Assembly (NCBI RefSeq): GCF_004320535.1
Contig: NZ_SIHY01000001.1
Span: 2,401,109 to 2,465,108 of the forward strand
Direction: 5' to 3'
Length of the DNA stretch: 64,000 nucleotides
Source: Arthrobacter sp. S41
Lineage (GTDB): Bacteria > Actinomycetota > Actinomycetes > Actinomycetales > Micrococcaceae
Shown: positions 33,296-43,114 of the stretch, one piece after another
Position numbering within the stretch: the first letter of the stretch is position 1
How the letters are laid out: each line of letters begins with the position of its first letter
Notes under the pieces: generated by a model
Seen by the model: the letters and a program-made list of their open reading frames with translations, nothing else
Told to the model about the DNA's origin: nothing
Databases searched by the model: none
Program-made: the position numbers and the translations under genes

Positions 33296-34891
33296 TTACG
33301 CTAGAGCAGCATCAACAATCACTCGAGCTTCTGCAAGCACTTGCTGCAGGTGATCTGCTGACTTAGTTGATTCTGCATAAATCTTGTAGATGTCTTCGGT
33401 GCCCGAGGGGCGTGCCGCGAACCATGCGTGCTCGCTGGAAACCTTCAGTCCACCAATGGCAAAACCGGCAGCTTCGGTCACCTTGGAGGTGATCGCGTCG
33501 CCAGCCAATTCGGTGGCAGAGACCATCGACGGATCCAGCTTGGACAGCACGGCTTTCTGCGCGCGGGTAGCCGGGGCATCAAAGCGGTCGTAGAAGCTTC
33601 CGCCGTGGCGTTCCACCAGCTGCGCGTGCAACTGGCTAGGGCTCTTGCCGGTGACGGCGCGCATCTCGCTAGCCAGCAAGGCGAGCATCAGCCCATCCTT
33701 GTCGGTGCTAAATGCCTTGCCCGAGAGATCCAAGAAGCTCGCACCAGCGGACTCCTCGCCACAGAAGGCCACCTTGCCTGAGGCTAATGGTTCAACAAAG
33801 TACTTAAATCCAACCGGTACTTCGCGCAGGGTTCGACCATGGGAGGCCACTACCTTGTCGATGAGTACCGACGAGACCAAGGTCTTTCCGATCTCGGCGT
33901 CTGCTGGCCAGTTTTTACGGTGGGTCAGTAGGTAGTCGATGGCTACGGCCAAGAAATGGTTCGGGTTCATCAACCCTGCGTCCGGGGTGACGATGCCGTG
34001 GCGGTCTGCGTCCGCATCATTGCCGGTAGCGATGTCGTACTTCTCGCGGTTGGCTACCAAGGAGGCCATGGCATGTGGCGAAGAGCAGTCCATGCGGATC
34101 TTGCCATCTTTATCCAGGGTCATGAAGCCAAAACGAGGGTCAACACCTTCGTTGACTACTTCCAAGTTCAGGCCGTAACGGCGTCCAATTTCACCCCAGT
34201 AGTGCACCGAAGCACCACCGAGTGGGTCAGCGCCGATGGAGATTCCTGAGTCTGCGATGATCTTAAAGTCGATGACCTCAGCCAGATCCGTGATGTACAT
34301 TTCGCGGAAGTCAAAAGGCTTCGCTGCCGCTTCGCCTCGCTTGATCTCGCCGCTGGCCAACAGCTCATTGGCGCGTGCAGCGATTGGTCCGGTGATTTCG
34401 GATTCTGCCGGACCGCCGTGAGGTGGGTTGTACTTGATGCCACCGTCGTTGGGTGGGTTGTGCGATGGCGTGATGATCAGGCCATCGGACTGATCCTTAC
34501 CCTCGGCATTGTGTACGAGGATTGCGTGGCTGACAGCCGGGGTCGGGGTCAGACCAGCTTCGGCCAATACCTCAACGTTGTTCCCAGCCAAGACCTCCAA
34601 GACGGTCTGGTAGGCAGGCTCAGAGAGCGCGTGGCTGTCCTTGCCCACGTACATTGGCCCGGTGATCCCTGCGCCCACTCGGTAGTCCACAACAGCCTGC
34701 GTGATGGCTGCGATGTGTGCTTCGTTGAAGGTACCGTTCAGCGAGGTACCGCGGTGTCCTGAGGTACCGAAGATGACTGCCTGGTCAGGGTTATCGCTGG
34801 AAGGAACGATCGCGCTGTACGCGTCGAGTACGGCCGCCAGATCAATTAGGTCTGCTTCGATGGCCGGCTGTCCGGCGCGTTCGTGAGCCAT
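33296..34891 (-). CDS. pgm: phosphoglucomutase (alpha-D-glucose phosphate-specific)
   Basis: A 531-aa phosphohexomutase that interconverts glucose-1-phosphate and glucose-6-phosphate. The N-terminus [18 protein letters not shown] closely resembles E. coli Pgm. The phosphoserine loop is [24 protein letters not shown], the metal-binding loop DADADRHGI, the sugar-specificity loop [10 protein letters not shown] and the phosphate loop [16 protein letters not shown] frame extends to 34939, but ATG 34891 has GAGGGG upstream and gives the family start. It links the glucose-1-phosphate made by the GH65 system and glycogen metabolism to glycolysis. Confidence 0.95.
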   Translation of the reverse strand: MAHERAGQPAIEADLIDLAAVLDAYSAIVPSSDNPDQAVIFGTSGHRGTSLNGTFNEAHIAAITQAVVDYRVGAGITGPMYVGKDSHALSEPAYQTVLEVLAGNNVEVLAEAGLTPTPAVSHAILVHNAEGKDQSDGLIITPSHNPPNDGGIKYNPPHGGPAESEITGPIAARANELLASGEIKRGEAAAKPFDFREMYITDLAEVIDFKIIADSGISIGADPLGGASVHYWGEIGRRYGLNLEVVNEGVDPRFGFMTLDKDGKIRMDCSSPHAMASLVANREKYDIATGNDADADRHGIVTPDAGLMNPNHFLAVAIDYLLTHRKNWPADAEIGKTLVSSVLIDKVVASHGRTLREVPVGFKYFVEPLASGKVAFCGEESAGASFLDLSGKAFSTDKDGLMLALLASEMRAVTGKSPSQLHAQLVERHGGSFYDRFDAPATRAQKAVLSKLDPSMVSATELAGDAITSKVTEAAGFAIGGLKVSSEHAWFAARPSGTEDIYKIYAESTKSADHLQQVLAEARVIVDAALA

Positions 34892-34948
34892 GGGAGTCCC
34901 CTCATTCATTTGTGCAATTCGTATGGGTTCGTAGAACAATGGAAAACG

Positions 34949-35284
34949 ATGAGCTATTACCCGTATCCACAGAATCCATACCAGGCCCCGCGTGAGTCCA
35001 GCGGTTTGTCCGTGGCCTCTTTGGTGCTGGGCATCCTTTCGATGCTTGGCTTCTGTACTCTCATCCTAGTTCCACTCGCCGGTGTCATCACCGGTCATCT
35101 GGGTTATCGTCGTGAACCCGCAAGTCGCGCACTGGCCCTTGCAGGGCTGATTTTGTCATGGATTGGGCTTGTTCTCGCGGTTTTGCTCTACGCATTGATC
35201 ATCTGGGTCATCTGGTTTTCGGTGGATAGTTACAACACTATTAACCAGAACGCGGACTTTTCCCCACTTCTCGACTACGCGTAA
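34949..35284 (+). CDS. DUF4190-type small membrane protein
   Basis: A 111-aa protein with a Tyr/Pro/Gln-rich cytoplasmic N-terminus ([14 protein letters not shown]) and two hydrophobic segments, [35 protein letters not shown] and [26 protein letters not shown]. This layout matches DUF4190 proteins, widespread actinobacterial membrane proteins of unknown function. A longer frame starts at 34883, but ATG 34949 gives the family N-terminus. The SD is weak. It diverges from pgm with 57 bp between starts. Confidence 0.75.
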   Translation: MSYYPYPQNPYQAPRESSGLSVASLVLGILSMLGFCTLILVPLAGVITGHLGYRREPASRALALAGLILSWIGLVLAVLLYALIIWVIWFSVDSYNTINQNADFSPLLDYA

Positions 35285-35316
35285 GCCATTGCCTTAGCTG
35301 ATTCCTTGCTCTACCC

Positions 35317-35347
35317 TATCGATATTCGTTGTTAACGACTATCGATA
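35317..35347. promoter_or_regulatory. nested dyad operator before the DUF2975/XRE pair
   Basis: Two TATCGATA octamers (35317-35324 and 35340-35347) and an inner CGTT/AACG pair share one centre at 35332. It lies just before the proposed start at 35356, so the HTH protein at 36110 probably binds here and controls its own operon. Confidence 0.6.
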
Positions 35348-35355
35348 GGTTTCAG

Positions 35356-36105
35356 ATGTTCCAGGTTGCTTCTCTTGTGGTCTTAATGCTGATTCTGGTG
35401 CTCGCAGCCCTGATCGTTTTGCTTGTTGTGCGTCGCAGTCCAACCCTGTCTGGCGTTACACGAGTCGTGCACATTGTGGCCCTGCTGATGGCGATAATCC
35501 TCAGCGGTGTGGGCCTCTGGTTGATGATCCAGACTCTTGGCGGGGCAAACGTTCCGGTCAGTGTGCCGGTGCAACCCTACTGGCCGGAGCATCCAAAAAT
35601 CACCGATGTAGAGCCGAAAGATTTTGCCACGGTAGATGCGCAGATTACCGAGGTTCAGATCTTCAGTGACGCGCTCTCGTGGCCAACGAAGATTCTGCTC
35701 ACCGCCGGAGTGCTGTTCCAAACCAGCGCCACTGTTGCGGTGCTGTTAGGCGTTGCGACATTATGCCGACGGGTCACCTCGGCAGAACCGTTCACGAAAT
35801 CACTGCGCCGGTTGGGTTATCGAGTAGCGTTTGTCCTTGGTATTGCTAGCTTCCTAGGTCAGGTGCTCAACGGCATCGGCGCAAGCCGAGCCGGCGAGGA
35901 AACACTGCGGGTGGATGGCTTCTCCACCGACGGTATCTCCTCGGTATCGGCTCCTTGGCCGGAACCTACCTTTGCGCTGAACATCGAATTTTCCGAGATC
36001 TTTATGGCCCTAGTGATCTTGGTAGTTGTTGAACTGGTCGCCGTGGGCATCCGGCTGACCAACGAAAATAGGCAGCTTCAGCAAGATCAAGAAGGACTGG
36101 TTTAG
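35356..36105 (+). CDS. DUF2975 membrane protein
   Basis: A 249-aa membrane protein with about four helices: residues near 5-25, 38-60, 110-140 and 205-230. An extracytoplasmic loop rich in Pro, Glu and Asp follows helix 2. This topology and its pairing with a tiny XRE regulator ending in GDLLVLR are characteristic of DUF2975/YozG modules. A TTG at 35329 would give a longer form, but it overlaps the dyad operator, so ATG 35356 is preferred. Function unknown. Confidence 0.7.
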   Translation: MFQVASLVVLMLILVLAALIVLLVVRRSPTLSGVTRVVHIVALLMAIILSGVGLWLMIQTLGGANVPVSVPVQPYWPEHPKITDVEPKDFATVDAQITEVQIFSDALSWPTKILLTAGVLFQTSATVAVLLGVATLCRRVTSAEPFTKSLRRLGYRVAFVLGIASFLGQVLNGIGASRAGEETLRVDGFSTDGISSVSAPWPEPTFALNIEFSEIFMALVILVVVELVAVGIRLTNENRQLQQDQEGLV

Positions 36106-36109
36106 ATCT

Positions 36110-36319
36110 ATGCAGCTTAAGCGCGTTCATTGTAGACTCGGTGAGATTTTGGCTGAGCAACAACTGACCCTAGTGCAGCTCAGCGAACTTGTAGACGTGT
36201 CGGCGGTTAACCTATCCATCCTTAAAAACGATCGTGCCAAGGCCATCAGATTTTCCACCCTGATATCGATCTGTCAGGCACTGAACTGCGAAATTGGCGA
36301 CCTGCTGGTTTTGCGTTAA
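36110..36319 (+). CDS. small XRE-family HTH regulator (YozG-like)
   Basis: A 69-aa protein that is almost entirely a helix-turn-helix domain: LGEILAEQQLTLVQLSELVDVSAVNLSILKNDRAKAIRFSTLISICQAL, ending CEIGDLLVLR, as in YozG/Cro-like regulators. It starts 4 bp after the DUF2975 gene, so the pair is one operon. The likely target is the nested TATCGATA dyad at 35317. A perfect terminator follows 3 bp after the stop. Confidence 0.88.
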   Translation: MQLKRVHCRLGEILAEQQLTLVQLSELVDVSAVNLSILKNDRAKAIRFSTLISICQALNCEIGDLLVLR

Positions 36320-36321
36320 AC

Positions 36322-36355
36322 ACTGCAGGCCTCCACCAAGGTGGAGGCCTGCAGT
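36322..36355. terminator. bidirectional terminator
   Basis: A perfect 16-bp stem, ACTGCAGGCCTCCACC (36322-36337) with its complement (36340-36355), and a 2-nt spacer. It lies between the convergent XRE and peptide transporter genes. It has no long T-run. Confidence 0.85.
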
Positions 36356-36370
36356 CAAGGAAACGATGGG

Positions 36371-37828
36371 TTAGTGAATTGAACCCATCAGCTTCTTTAG
36401 CCCTGGGGTCGCAGCCATCATGGCTACGCCCAAGACGACGGCCGTGCCGCCCATGGCGATAAAGTAAGGGATCTCGTTGCCCGGAGTGTAGTAACCGGCA
36501 AGCACACCCGAAAGGGTGGTGCCCAGCGAAACCGACAGGAAGAACAACGCGATCATCTGCGTGCCAAACGCGGCCGGAGCCAGCTTGGTAGCAATTGCCT
36601 GACCCACTGGCGAGAGCAAGAGCTCAGCAAAGGTGCACAGCAGCAAAATTCCGACCATGGCCAACAGTGGAGTTTTAGCGAAGGATTCCAGTGGGATGAA
36701 GCATAGGAAAGCAGCACCCACAATCACCAAAGCCAAGCCGAACTTGATGGCAGTGTGTGGCTGACGCTTACCCAGCTTGGTCCACAGCGCTGCAAAGATG
36801 CCAGCAAAAACGATGATGAAGACCGGGTTGATGGAAGTAACCCAGCTTGGTGGCATTTCCCAGCTACCCAAGTGACGGTCAAGCCGCTGATCCGAGTACG
36901 CAGCGATAAAGGTGAACTGCTGCTGGAACAGTGCCCAGAAGGCAGCCGAACCAATGTAGAACGGAATGAACGCCCAGACCTGCTTGCGTTCGGTCGGATT
37001 GACCTTGTTGCTACGCAGGATCAGTGCAAAGTAGACGGCCGAAGCCACGATAACCACGTAGGCGATGGTGCTCGCCAGGTTTTCTGGGGTGACAATCTTG
37101 GTCACGAATGCGGCAATGATCAGAATCAGTACGGCCGCAAAGATGACCACGTAGCGCTTGCGCTCGGAGGCAGGCAACGGGTTATTTGGGATGTTCCCGC
37201 CAGCAGGAAGCTTCTTGCGTCCGGCAGCGTAGATACCCAAGCCGATGGCCATGCCGATGGCGGCTGCGCCGAAACCGATGTGGAAACCGTAGGTCACCTG
37301 GAGCCAACCGGTCAGTAGTGGGCCAATCAGGCCACCGATGTTCACACCCATGTAGAACAGGGAGAAGCCAGCATCAATGCGTGGATCATCCTTGGCATAG
37401 AGTGAGCCAACCAGGGCCACGGCGTTGGCCTTTAGGCCGCCGGAACCGATAGCAACCAGAATCAGACCAATGATCAGGCCCACGTAACCGGGCAGCAGTG
37501 CCAAGGCAATGTGGCCGATCATGATGCCGATGGCCGAGAAGAACAACACACGCTCGGAACCGAAAAGACGGTCAGAGAGCCATGCGCCCAAGATGGTGGA
37601 TAGGTAAACAGCGCCACCGTAGGCGCCGACCAGGGACAGGGCTAGGCCCTGATCCATTCCCAAGCCACCGTCGGTGACCTTGTAGTACATGTAGTAAGCC
37701 AGCAAGCCCTGCATGCCGTAGAAAGAGAATCGCTCCCACATTTCCACGCTGAATAGGCTTGCGAGCGCACCGGGGTGACCAAAGAAGGCCCTTCCGGTGT
37801 TAGAAGTGCTCGTTGTTGCAGTAGACAT
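36371..37828 (-). CDS. POT-family di-/tripeptide:proton symporter
   Basis: A 485-aa membrane protein of the proton-dependent oligopeptide transporter (PTR2/POT) family. GHPGALASLFSVEMWERFSFYGMQGLLAYYMY is the helix-1 region with the ExxERF(Y)Y-type motif, and FSLFYMGVNIGGLIGPLLTGWL is the PTR2 signature FYxxINxG. It imports small peptides. The neighbouring amidase gene on the same strand starts 52 bp upstream of its stop end side and is separately placed. No operator was seen. Confidence 0.92.
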   Translation of the reverse strand: MSTATTSTSNTGRAFFGHPGALASLFSVEMWERFSFYGMQGLLAYYMYYKVTDGGLGMDQGLALSLVGAYGGAVYLSTILGAWLSDRLFGSERVLFFSAIGIMIGHIALALLPGYVGLIIGLILVAIGSGGLKANAVALVGSLYAKDDPRIDAGFSLFYMGVNIGGLIGPLLTGWLQVTYGFHIGFGAAAIGMAIGLGIYAAGRKKLPAGGNIPNNPLPASERKRYVVIFAAVLILIIAAFVTKIVTPENLASTIAYVVIVASAVYFALILRSNKVNPTERKQVWAFIPFYIGSAAFWALFQQQFTFIAAYSDQRLDRHLGSWEMPPSWVTSINPVFIIVFAGIFAALWTKLGKRQPHTAIKFGLALVIVGAAFLCFIPLESFAKTPLLAMVGILLLCTFAELLLSPVGQAIATKLAPAAFGTQMIALFFLSVSLGTTLSGVLAGYYTPGNEIPYFIAMGGTAVVLGVAMMAATPGLKKLMGSIH

Positions 37829-37880
37829 ACGTAATATTTTTCGCTTTTGCCCACGCGAGTACCTACTTATATGTCAAAGC

Positions 37881-39227
37881 TCACAGCTGCATCTGGGCGG
37901 CCAGTGCCAGCAAAAGTCCTTCGTCAGAACGTGGAGAAATCAGCTGAATACTCATAGGTAACCCATCGGAGGTGGTGGTGACCGGAATGGTGATGGCAGC
38001 AACTGAGGCGACGTTCACCATGGAGGTGTACGGGGTGTACTGGCACTGCAACATATAATCATGATCCGCACCGGCCTGTGTATAGTGCCCGATCAGCGGC
38101 GGAATGGTGGCCATGGCCGGAGTAGCAATGACGTCATAGGCAGACCACTGGCGCACAAAGTCCGCCGCGATCGCCTTGAGCCGGGAGCTGCCTTGCAAGT
38201 TCTGTTCCAGTGAGCGTGCTGCGGCCCGGCGGCGGAAGTCCCGAGCCAATTCGCCCAGCATGGACTCGTTGTTGACCGGAACGTTTTTCAGCCCATTGGT
38301 CCACACCGTGGCAAAGGTTTCTGGGTAGTCCGAGGCGTATTCCAACTGGGCTGGATGGACTCGATGGCGTTCTCCAAGCAGTTTGAGCCCTTGCTCAAAG
38401 GCGGTGCGCGCTTCGGGCGAGAGCGAGATGTTGTACACCGATTCAAAGGGCGAGTGGGTGCTGAAGCCGATGTTCAGCCCGTTCAGCCTCTGTGGGTAGC
38501 TACCTTGCAACAGTGGCAGATAGTGGTCCTTGCCGCGCATCGCGTCAAGCAATAGCGCAGCATCTAGTGCATCGTTGGCCAACGGCCCGGAGACTGCGAG
38601 CTTTGGAGCACCCAGCGGATCAACATAACCGTCCAACACATCCGAGGGAACTCGACCCAGCGACGGCTTGAGACCAATCAGTCCGCAGGCTGCGGCGGGA
38701 ATACGTACCGAACCTCCACCATCGGAGCCTGCACCTACCGGAATCATCCCCGCAGCCACCGCAGCAGCTTGTCCGCCCGATGAACCGCCCGAGGAGCGTT
38801 GTGGATCAAATGGATTACGCGAGGGGGCACCCACCAAATTTTCTGAATGGCTGCTCAACCCAAATTCGGGCACCTGCGTTTTGCCCAGAATGACTACACC
38901 TTCAGCACGCAGACGCTCAACTAGCGAATGATCTCTGCTGGCTACCGGGTGATCGATGGCCGCTGATCCATAAGTGGTGGGCATTCCCGCCACATCATTA
39001 AGATCCTTAAACGCGGTCGGCAAGCCGTGCAGGTGTCCCAACTCACCGCGCACCTGCGCCTCGTCGGCTGCCTTGGCCTGAGCCATGGCATCTTGTGCAA
39101 CGTGTACAAAAGCGCCCAAGTCTTGTTGCTGTTCAATGCGATTGAGGTAGTGCTCGGTGAGCTCACGGCTTGAAAGCTCACCGCGGGCCAAGTCGTCACG
39201 CAATTTCAGGGCGCTGGAGGGAAACAT
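37881..39227 (-). CDS. amidase signature-family hydrolase
   Basis: A 448-aa amidase. The Ser-cisSer-Lys triad is complete: GLPTAFKDLNDVAGMPTT (Lys), RSSGGSSGGQAAAVAAGMIPVGAGSDGGGSVRIPAAACG (cis-Ser and nucleophile Ser). It hydrolyses a carboxamide or related C-N bond. It is unlikely to be GatA because no gatB or gatC is adjacent and the C-terminus differs. It lies upstream of the peptide transporter on the same strand, 52 bp apart, which could indicate uptake and hydrolysis of small amides. Substrate unknown. Confidence 0.88.
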   Translation of the reverse strand: MFPSSALKLRDDLARGELSSRELTEHYLNRIEQQQDLGAFVHVAQDAMAQAKAADEAQVRGELGHLHGLPTAFKDLNDVAGMPTTYGSAAIDHPVASRDHSLVERLRAEGVVILGKTQVPEFGLSSHSENLVGAPSRNPFDPQRSSGGSSGGQAAAVAAGMIPVGAGSDGGGSVRIPAAACGLIGLKPSLGRVPSDVLDGYVDPLGAPKLAVSGPLANDALDAALLLDAMRGKDHYLPLLQGSYPQRLNGLNIGFSTHSPFESVYNISLSPEARTAFEQGLKLLGERHRVHPAQLEYASDYPETFATVWTNGLKNVPVNNESMLGELARDFRRRAAARSLEQNLQGSSRLKAIAADFVRQWSAYDVIATPAMATIPPLIGHYTQAGADHDYMLQCQYTPYTSMVNVASVAAITIPVTTTSDGLPMSIQLISPRSDEGLLLALAAQMQL

Positions 39228-39294
39228 GTCAGCTTTCGACGCAGGAAATGACTAGTCTTATAAGCAAACACCCTATGAGTGAGGAATGCTAGCC

Positions 39295-39621
39295 ATGAGC
39301 GATTTTGAGACTGTTACCGTCAATGATGTCCCTAAGGATGCCTTCATCCTCGACGTTCGCGAAGACTTTGAGTGGGAAGCTGGCCACGCTACCGGCGCCA
39401 CCCACGTTGTGCTGGGCACCCTGCCGGAGCGCGTTGGCGAATTGGACCCAGACGTAGACACCTACGTGATCTGCCGTACCGGTGGACGTTCCGCCCAGGC
39501 CGCAGCATGGCTGACCGGTATGGGGTACACCGCGTTTAATATCGCCGGTGGATCCGATGCATGGATCGAAGCTGGACTGCCAATGGAAGCGGAGAACGGT
39601 CAGGAGCCTACCGTCCGATGA
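39295..39621 (+). CDS. rhodanese-like domain protein
   Basis: A 108-aa single-domain rhodanese. The active-site loop CRTGGRS follows VDTYVI, with the catalytic Cys as persulfide carrier; FILDVREDFEWEAGHATGATHV is the N-terminal signature. It probably moves sulfane sulfur in the cytoplasm. ATG 39295 has GAGGA nine bases upstream, better than ATG 39286. Its stop overlaps the pheA start (ATGA), so the two are translationally coupled although no functional link is known. Confidence 0.88.
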   Translation: MSDFETVTVNDVPKDAFILDVREDFEWEAGHATGATHVVLGTLPERVGELDPDVDTYVICRTGGRSAQAAAWLTGMGYTAFNIAGGSDAWIEAGLPMEAENGQEPTVR

Positions 39622-40541
39622 AATACGCGTATCTGGGACCTGCCGGCACCTTCACCGAGTCGGCGCTGCTGCAGGTTCCCGGGGCACTTGATTCACAGCG
39701 ACTCCCCGCTGCGAATGTCAATGTTGCCCTAGCCATGGTGCGAGATGGCAGTGCTGATGCTGCGATGGTGCCAATCGAAAATTCGGTTGAAGGTGGCGTC
39801 TCAGCCACACTGGACGCCATTGCTCAGGGCGAGGCATTGCAGATCATTGCCGAAGTCCTGGTGCCAATCAGCTTTGTGCTGGCCGTGCGCCCAGGCATCA
39901 CGCAGCTGGATCAAATCCGCCTCATCTCCACCCATGGACATGCGTGGGCACAGTGCCGGTTATGGGCAGAAGCCAATATCCCCGGCGCGGCCTTCACCCC
40001 GGCCTCGTCTACCGCTGCGGCGGCCTTGGCCCTAGCAGACGACGAACCGCAGCACGATGCAGCGATCTGCAACCCGCTGGTGGCCCAAGAGCGGGGGCTG
40101 AACGTCTTGGTGAGCGGGGTAGAAGACAATATTGGAGCGGTCACCCGCTTTATTCTGGTCACCCGCCCGGGAAAGATCCCCGCACCGGCCGGCGTGGATA
40201 AGTCCACGCTGATCTTGCCACTGACCGAAGACCGACCCGGTGCGCTGATGGAAATCTTGGAACAGTTCACCGCACGCGGAGTGAACCTTTCCCGCATTGA
40301 GTCGCGCCCCACCGGCAAGGGTATGGGGCAGTACTTCTTCTCCGTGGATATCCAGGGGCACGTTGCGGATGAACGAGTCGCCGCGGCCTTCTCTGGGCTT
40401 CACCGACTGTGTCCAGAAATGCGCTTCCTCGGTTCCTACCCGGCGGCCGAAGGCACACAACCCTTTGTGGACACGCACAATTCTGATGAGGCCTTTAGTC
40501 AGGCTCGCGCTTGGGTTCAGTCGCTGCGCGACCGACTCTAA
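39618..40541 (+). CDS. pheA: prephenate dehydratase
   Basis: A 307-aa enzyme converting prephenate to phenylpyruvate for phenylalanine synthesis. The catalytic domain starts MKYAYLGPAGTFTESALLQ and includes AMVPIENSVEGGVSATLDAI and the Thr-containing VTRFILVTRPG segment. A C-terminal ACT domain (LPLTEDRPGALMEILEQFTARGVNLSRIESRPTG) has the ESRP motif that binds phenylalanine for feedback inhibition. A longer frame starts at 39561 but the ATGA overlap with the rhodanese gene supports 39618. It has no chorismate mutase domain, as usual in actinobacteria. Confidence 0.95.
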   Translation: MKYAYLGPAGTFTESALLQVPGALDSQRLPAANVNVALAMVRDGSADAAMVPIENSVEGGVSATLDAIAQGEALQIIAEVLVPISFVLAVRPGITQLDQIRLISTHGHAWAQCRLWAEANIPGAAFTPASSTAAAALALADDEPQHDAAICNPLVAQERGLNVLVSGVEDNIGAVTRFILVTRPGKIPAPAGVDKSTLILPLTEDRPGALMEILEQFTARGVNLSRIESRPTGKGMGQYFFSVDIQGHVADERVAAAFSGLHRLCPEMRFLGSYPAAEGTQPFVDTHNSDEAFSQARAWVQSLRDRL

Positions 40542-40564
40542 GCATCACGTCTTGCAAAAAAATA

Positions 40565-40607
40565 AAGCGAAGGACCAATCAGTTCAGAACTGATTGGTCC
40601 TTCGCTT
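40565..40607. terminator. bidirectional terminator after pheA
   Basis: A 21-bp perfect inverted repeat, 40565-40585 with 40587-40607 (core AAGCGAAGGACCAATC), with the TTCAGAA tip as loop. It separates pheA from the convergent lipid-kinase gene. Confidence 0.92.
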
Positions 40608-40626
40608 AACCCTTTGGGGCTCGCGC

Positions 40627-41673
40627 TTATGGGGTGCGCAGGCGCAGTGAACTAGGCGAAATGCTTACTTCCAGCTCGTTGACCTGGCCAGTGGGATCCC
40701 CGTCGATCTGAGTATTCATTGGCTCAGTACAACGCAAGGCGATACCTGGTGTTTGGTAGAAGCTCATGACCGGGATCTTGTTCTTGGCGCGGAATGCGGT
40801 CTTGAGCAAGATCCACATCCAGCCAGCGGCCGAACGTGGTGAAAGAATCACGGCGTCCAACACACCGTCATCAATCTTGGCATCCGGTACAAAATCCAGT
40901 CCCTGCAACTTGCCGCAGTTGGCAAAGAGCACCGAGCGAACCTTACGGTTCTGCCAGTTTTCATCACCATCAAGTTTGAAGTTGATCTTCTTGCGCTTCC
41001 CGGGCAACTGGCGCAGGCCAGCTTCTGAGTAAGCTAGCCAGCCAACTTTGGATTTCAGTTCTTCGTTGGTGTCATCAAAAAGATCTGCGTCGGTGCCGAC
41101 TCCGGCAATCACCAAGAATGCGTGGTCAGCTTGAGTGCCATCAAGCAGCTTCAGCTTCATATGACCCACATCGATTCGGCGGACCATGCCACGCACTGCG
41201 GCCAAGGCTGCGGTGTGCAGGTCATCTAGTGGGATATCCACATTGCGCGCCAACAGGTTACCGGTGCCTAGCGGAAGCACACCAAGCGTAGCTTCGGTGC
41301 CTTCAAGTACTTCTGCGACAGCACGAATCGTTCCGTCACCGCCTGCGGCAATAATTGTGTCGCATTGCGCATCCAAAGCTTCGCGGGCCGCATCTTGGCC
41401 TGCGTTCTCCTTGGTGGTGTGCAAAACTAGAGGCGCTTCAACGCCGGCTTCAGCACAAACACGCTCCACAGCCTGCTGTGCTTCTTCAGCGCCTGACTTG
41501 GATGGATTGATGACAAGTGCCACCTTGCCGGGGCTGGCCTGTTCGGCCGCAACGGGCTGATTAGTTGATGGCTTTCGGTAGTGCGAAAGCTTACGCACCG
41601 AGTACCAACTGGTTGCCGCGGCGGCAGCTGCAGCGGCCACGGCAGAGAAAACGATCACACGATTTGTCTGCAT
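40627..41673 (-). CDS. diacylglycerol/lipid kinase family protein (DagK/YegS type)
   Basis: A 348-aa kinase of the DAGK catalytic-domain family. KVALVINPSKSGAEEAQ begins the domain, TIIAAGGDGTIRAVAEVLEG is the GGDGT nucleotide-binding motif, and LGVLPLGTGNLLARN follows, as in DgkB and mycobacterial relatives. A hydrophobic Ala-rich segment at residues 6-24 is an N-terminal membrane anchor, unusual for many homologues but found in some actinobacteria. It likely phosphorylates diacylglycerol or a related lipid for phospholipid recycling. Confidence 0.88.
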   Translation of the reverse strand: MQTNRVIVFSAVAAAAAAAATSWYSVRKLSHYRKPSTNQPVAAEQASPGKVALVINPSKSGAEEAQQAVERVCAEAGVEAPLVLHTTKENAGQDAAREALDAQCDTIIAAGGDGTIRAVAEVLEGTEATLGVLPLGTGNLLARNVDIPLDDLHTAALAAVRGMVRRIDVGHMKLKLLDGTQADHAFLVIAGVGTDADLFDDTNEELKSKVGWLAYSEAGLRQLPGKRKKINFKLDGDENWQNRKVRSVLFANCGKLQGLDFVPDAKIDDGVLDAVILSPRSAAGWMWILLKTAFRAKNKIPVMSFYQTPGIALRCTEPMNTQIDGDPTGQVNELEVSISPSSLRLRTP

Positions 41674-41711
41674 AGTGCTTTCATCGTACTCATGATTGCT
41701 ACGCTTAACGT

Positions 41712-42989
41712 GTGATCGACCTGAAAATGCTCACCGAAAATCCGGATTTGTACCGTGCCTCGCAACGCGCGCGCGGTGCCGACGAGTCGTTAATTGACCA
41801 GCTTTTGTCAGCTGACACGGCACGTCGTGAAACCATTGCCACCTACGAACGCCTGCGTGCCGAGCAGAATGCGTTCTCTAAGAAGGTCGGCCAGGCCAAA
41901 GGCGAGGAGCGCTCTGCGCTGCTGGCCGAGGTCAAAGAGCTGGCCGCTTCGGTCAAGTCTGCTCAGGCTCAGTCTGATGAGGCATCTGCCAAGTGCACCG
42001 AACTGCAGCGCCTGATCCCTAACCTGATCATCGACGGCATCCCTGCCGGCGGAGAAGACGACTTCACCGTCGTAAAGCATGTGGGTACCATCCGCGACTT
42101 CAAGGCTGAAGGCTTTGAACCGCTGGACCACCTGCAGATCGGTGAGAAGCTTGGCGCCATCGACATGGAACGTGGTGCCAAGGTATCTGGCTCGCGTTTC
42201 TACTTCCTCAAGGGCATCGGCGCCCGCCTGGAAATCGCGATGATGAACATGGCCCTGGACGTGGCGTTGGAGCGCGGCTTCACTCCGATGATCACCCCGA
42301 CCTTGGTTCGTCCCGAAACCATGCAGGGCACCGGCTTCGACGTGGCCCACGACGACGAGATCTACAAGCTCGAGCGTGACAACATGTACCTGGTTGGCAC
42401 CTCTGAGGTGGCCTTGGCCGGTTACCACTCGGACGAGATCCTGGATCTGTCCGAAGGCCCAATCCGCTACGCTGGCTGGTCCTCGTGCTACCGCCGTGAA
42501 GCTGGTTCGGCTGGCAAGGACACTCGCGGCATCATCCGAGTGCACCAGTTCAACAAGTTGGAGATGTTCACTTACACCAGCGTTGAGAACGCTGAAGCTG
42601 AGCACAAGAACCTGTTGGCTATGGAAGAAGAAATGCTTGGACGCATGGAACTTCCTTACCGCGTGATCGATACCGCCGCTGGCGACCTCGGCATGAGCGC
42701 TGCCCGCAAGTTCGACTGTGAAGCTTGGGTTCCTACCCAGGACGCTTACCGCGAGCTGACCTCCACCTCAAATTGCACCACTTTCCAGGCCCGCCGCCTG
42801 AACATTCGCGAACGTGAAATCATTGACGGCAAGCCAGGCAAGACCCGTGCAGTAGCTACCCTGAACGGCACCTTGGCTACCACCCGCTGGATCGTAGCGA
42901 TTCTGGAAAACCACCAGAACGCAGACGGTTCGGTCAACGTACCAAAGGCCCTGCAGCCTTACCTTGGCGGACTCGAAGTCCTCAAGTAA
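41712..42989 (+). CDS. serS: seryl-tRNA synthetase
   Basis: A 425-aa class II aminoacyl-tRNA synthetase. The N-terminal two-helix coiled coil (about residues 25-100) binds the tRNA long arm. Motif 2 is [32 protein letters not shown] and motif 3 is [22 protein letters not shown]. The start is GTG 41712 with no SD; a -10-like TACGCT ends about 7 bp upstream, so the mRNA may be leaderless, as is common in actinobacteria. Confidence 0.97.
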   Translation: MIDLKMLTENPDLYRASQRARGADESLIDQLLSADTARRETIATYERLRAEQNAFSKKVGQAKGEERSALLAEVKELAASVKSAQAQSDEASAKCTELQRLIPNLIIDGIPAGGEDDFTVVKHVGTIRDFKAEGFEPLDHLQIGEKLGAIDMERGAKVSGSRFYFLKGIGARLEIAMMNMALDVALERGFTPMITPTLVRPETMQGTGFDVAHDDEIYKLERDNMYLVGTSEVALAGYHSDEILDLSEGPIRYAGWSSCYRREAGSAGKDTRGIIRVHQFNKLEMFTYTSVENAEAEHKNLLAMEEEMLGRMELPYRVIDTAAGDLGMSAARKFDCEAWVPTQDAYRELTSTSNCTTFQARRLNIREREIIDGKPGKTRAVATLNGTLATTRWIVAILENHQNADGSVNVPKALQPYLGGLEVLK

Positions 42990-43003
42990 ATCAGGGCTCA
43001 ACT

Positions 43004-43038
43004 AGTTGCCGGCCATCCGCTCAGGGTGACCGGCAACT
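43004..43038 (+). terminator. probable terminator after serS
   Basis: AGTTGCCGG (43004-43012) pairs with CCGGCAACT (43030-43038), a 9-bp stem with a 17-nt loop, 14 bp after the serS stop. The following TGCATTTAACC is only weakly T-rich. Confidence 0.55.
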
Positions 43039-43114
43039 GCATTTAACCAGCTATTCAGGTTCCCCTGTGCCTTGGGTCATCGCGAAAATATGGTGGTGAT
43101 GGTTAACTTGAGCT

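Noticed and set aside
41808..42605. 265-codon open frame antisense to serS
   Set aside because: Complement of a strongly conserved gene with no start signals or motifs.
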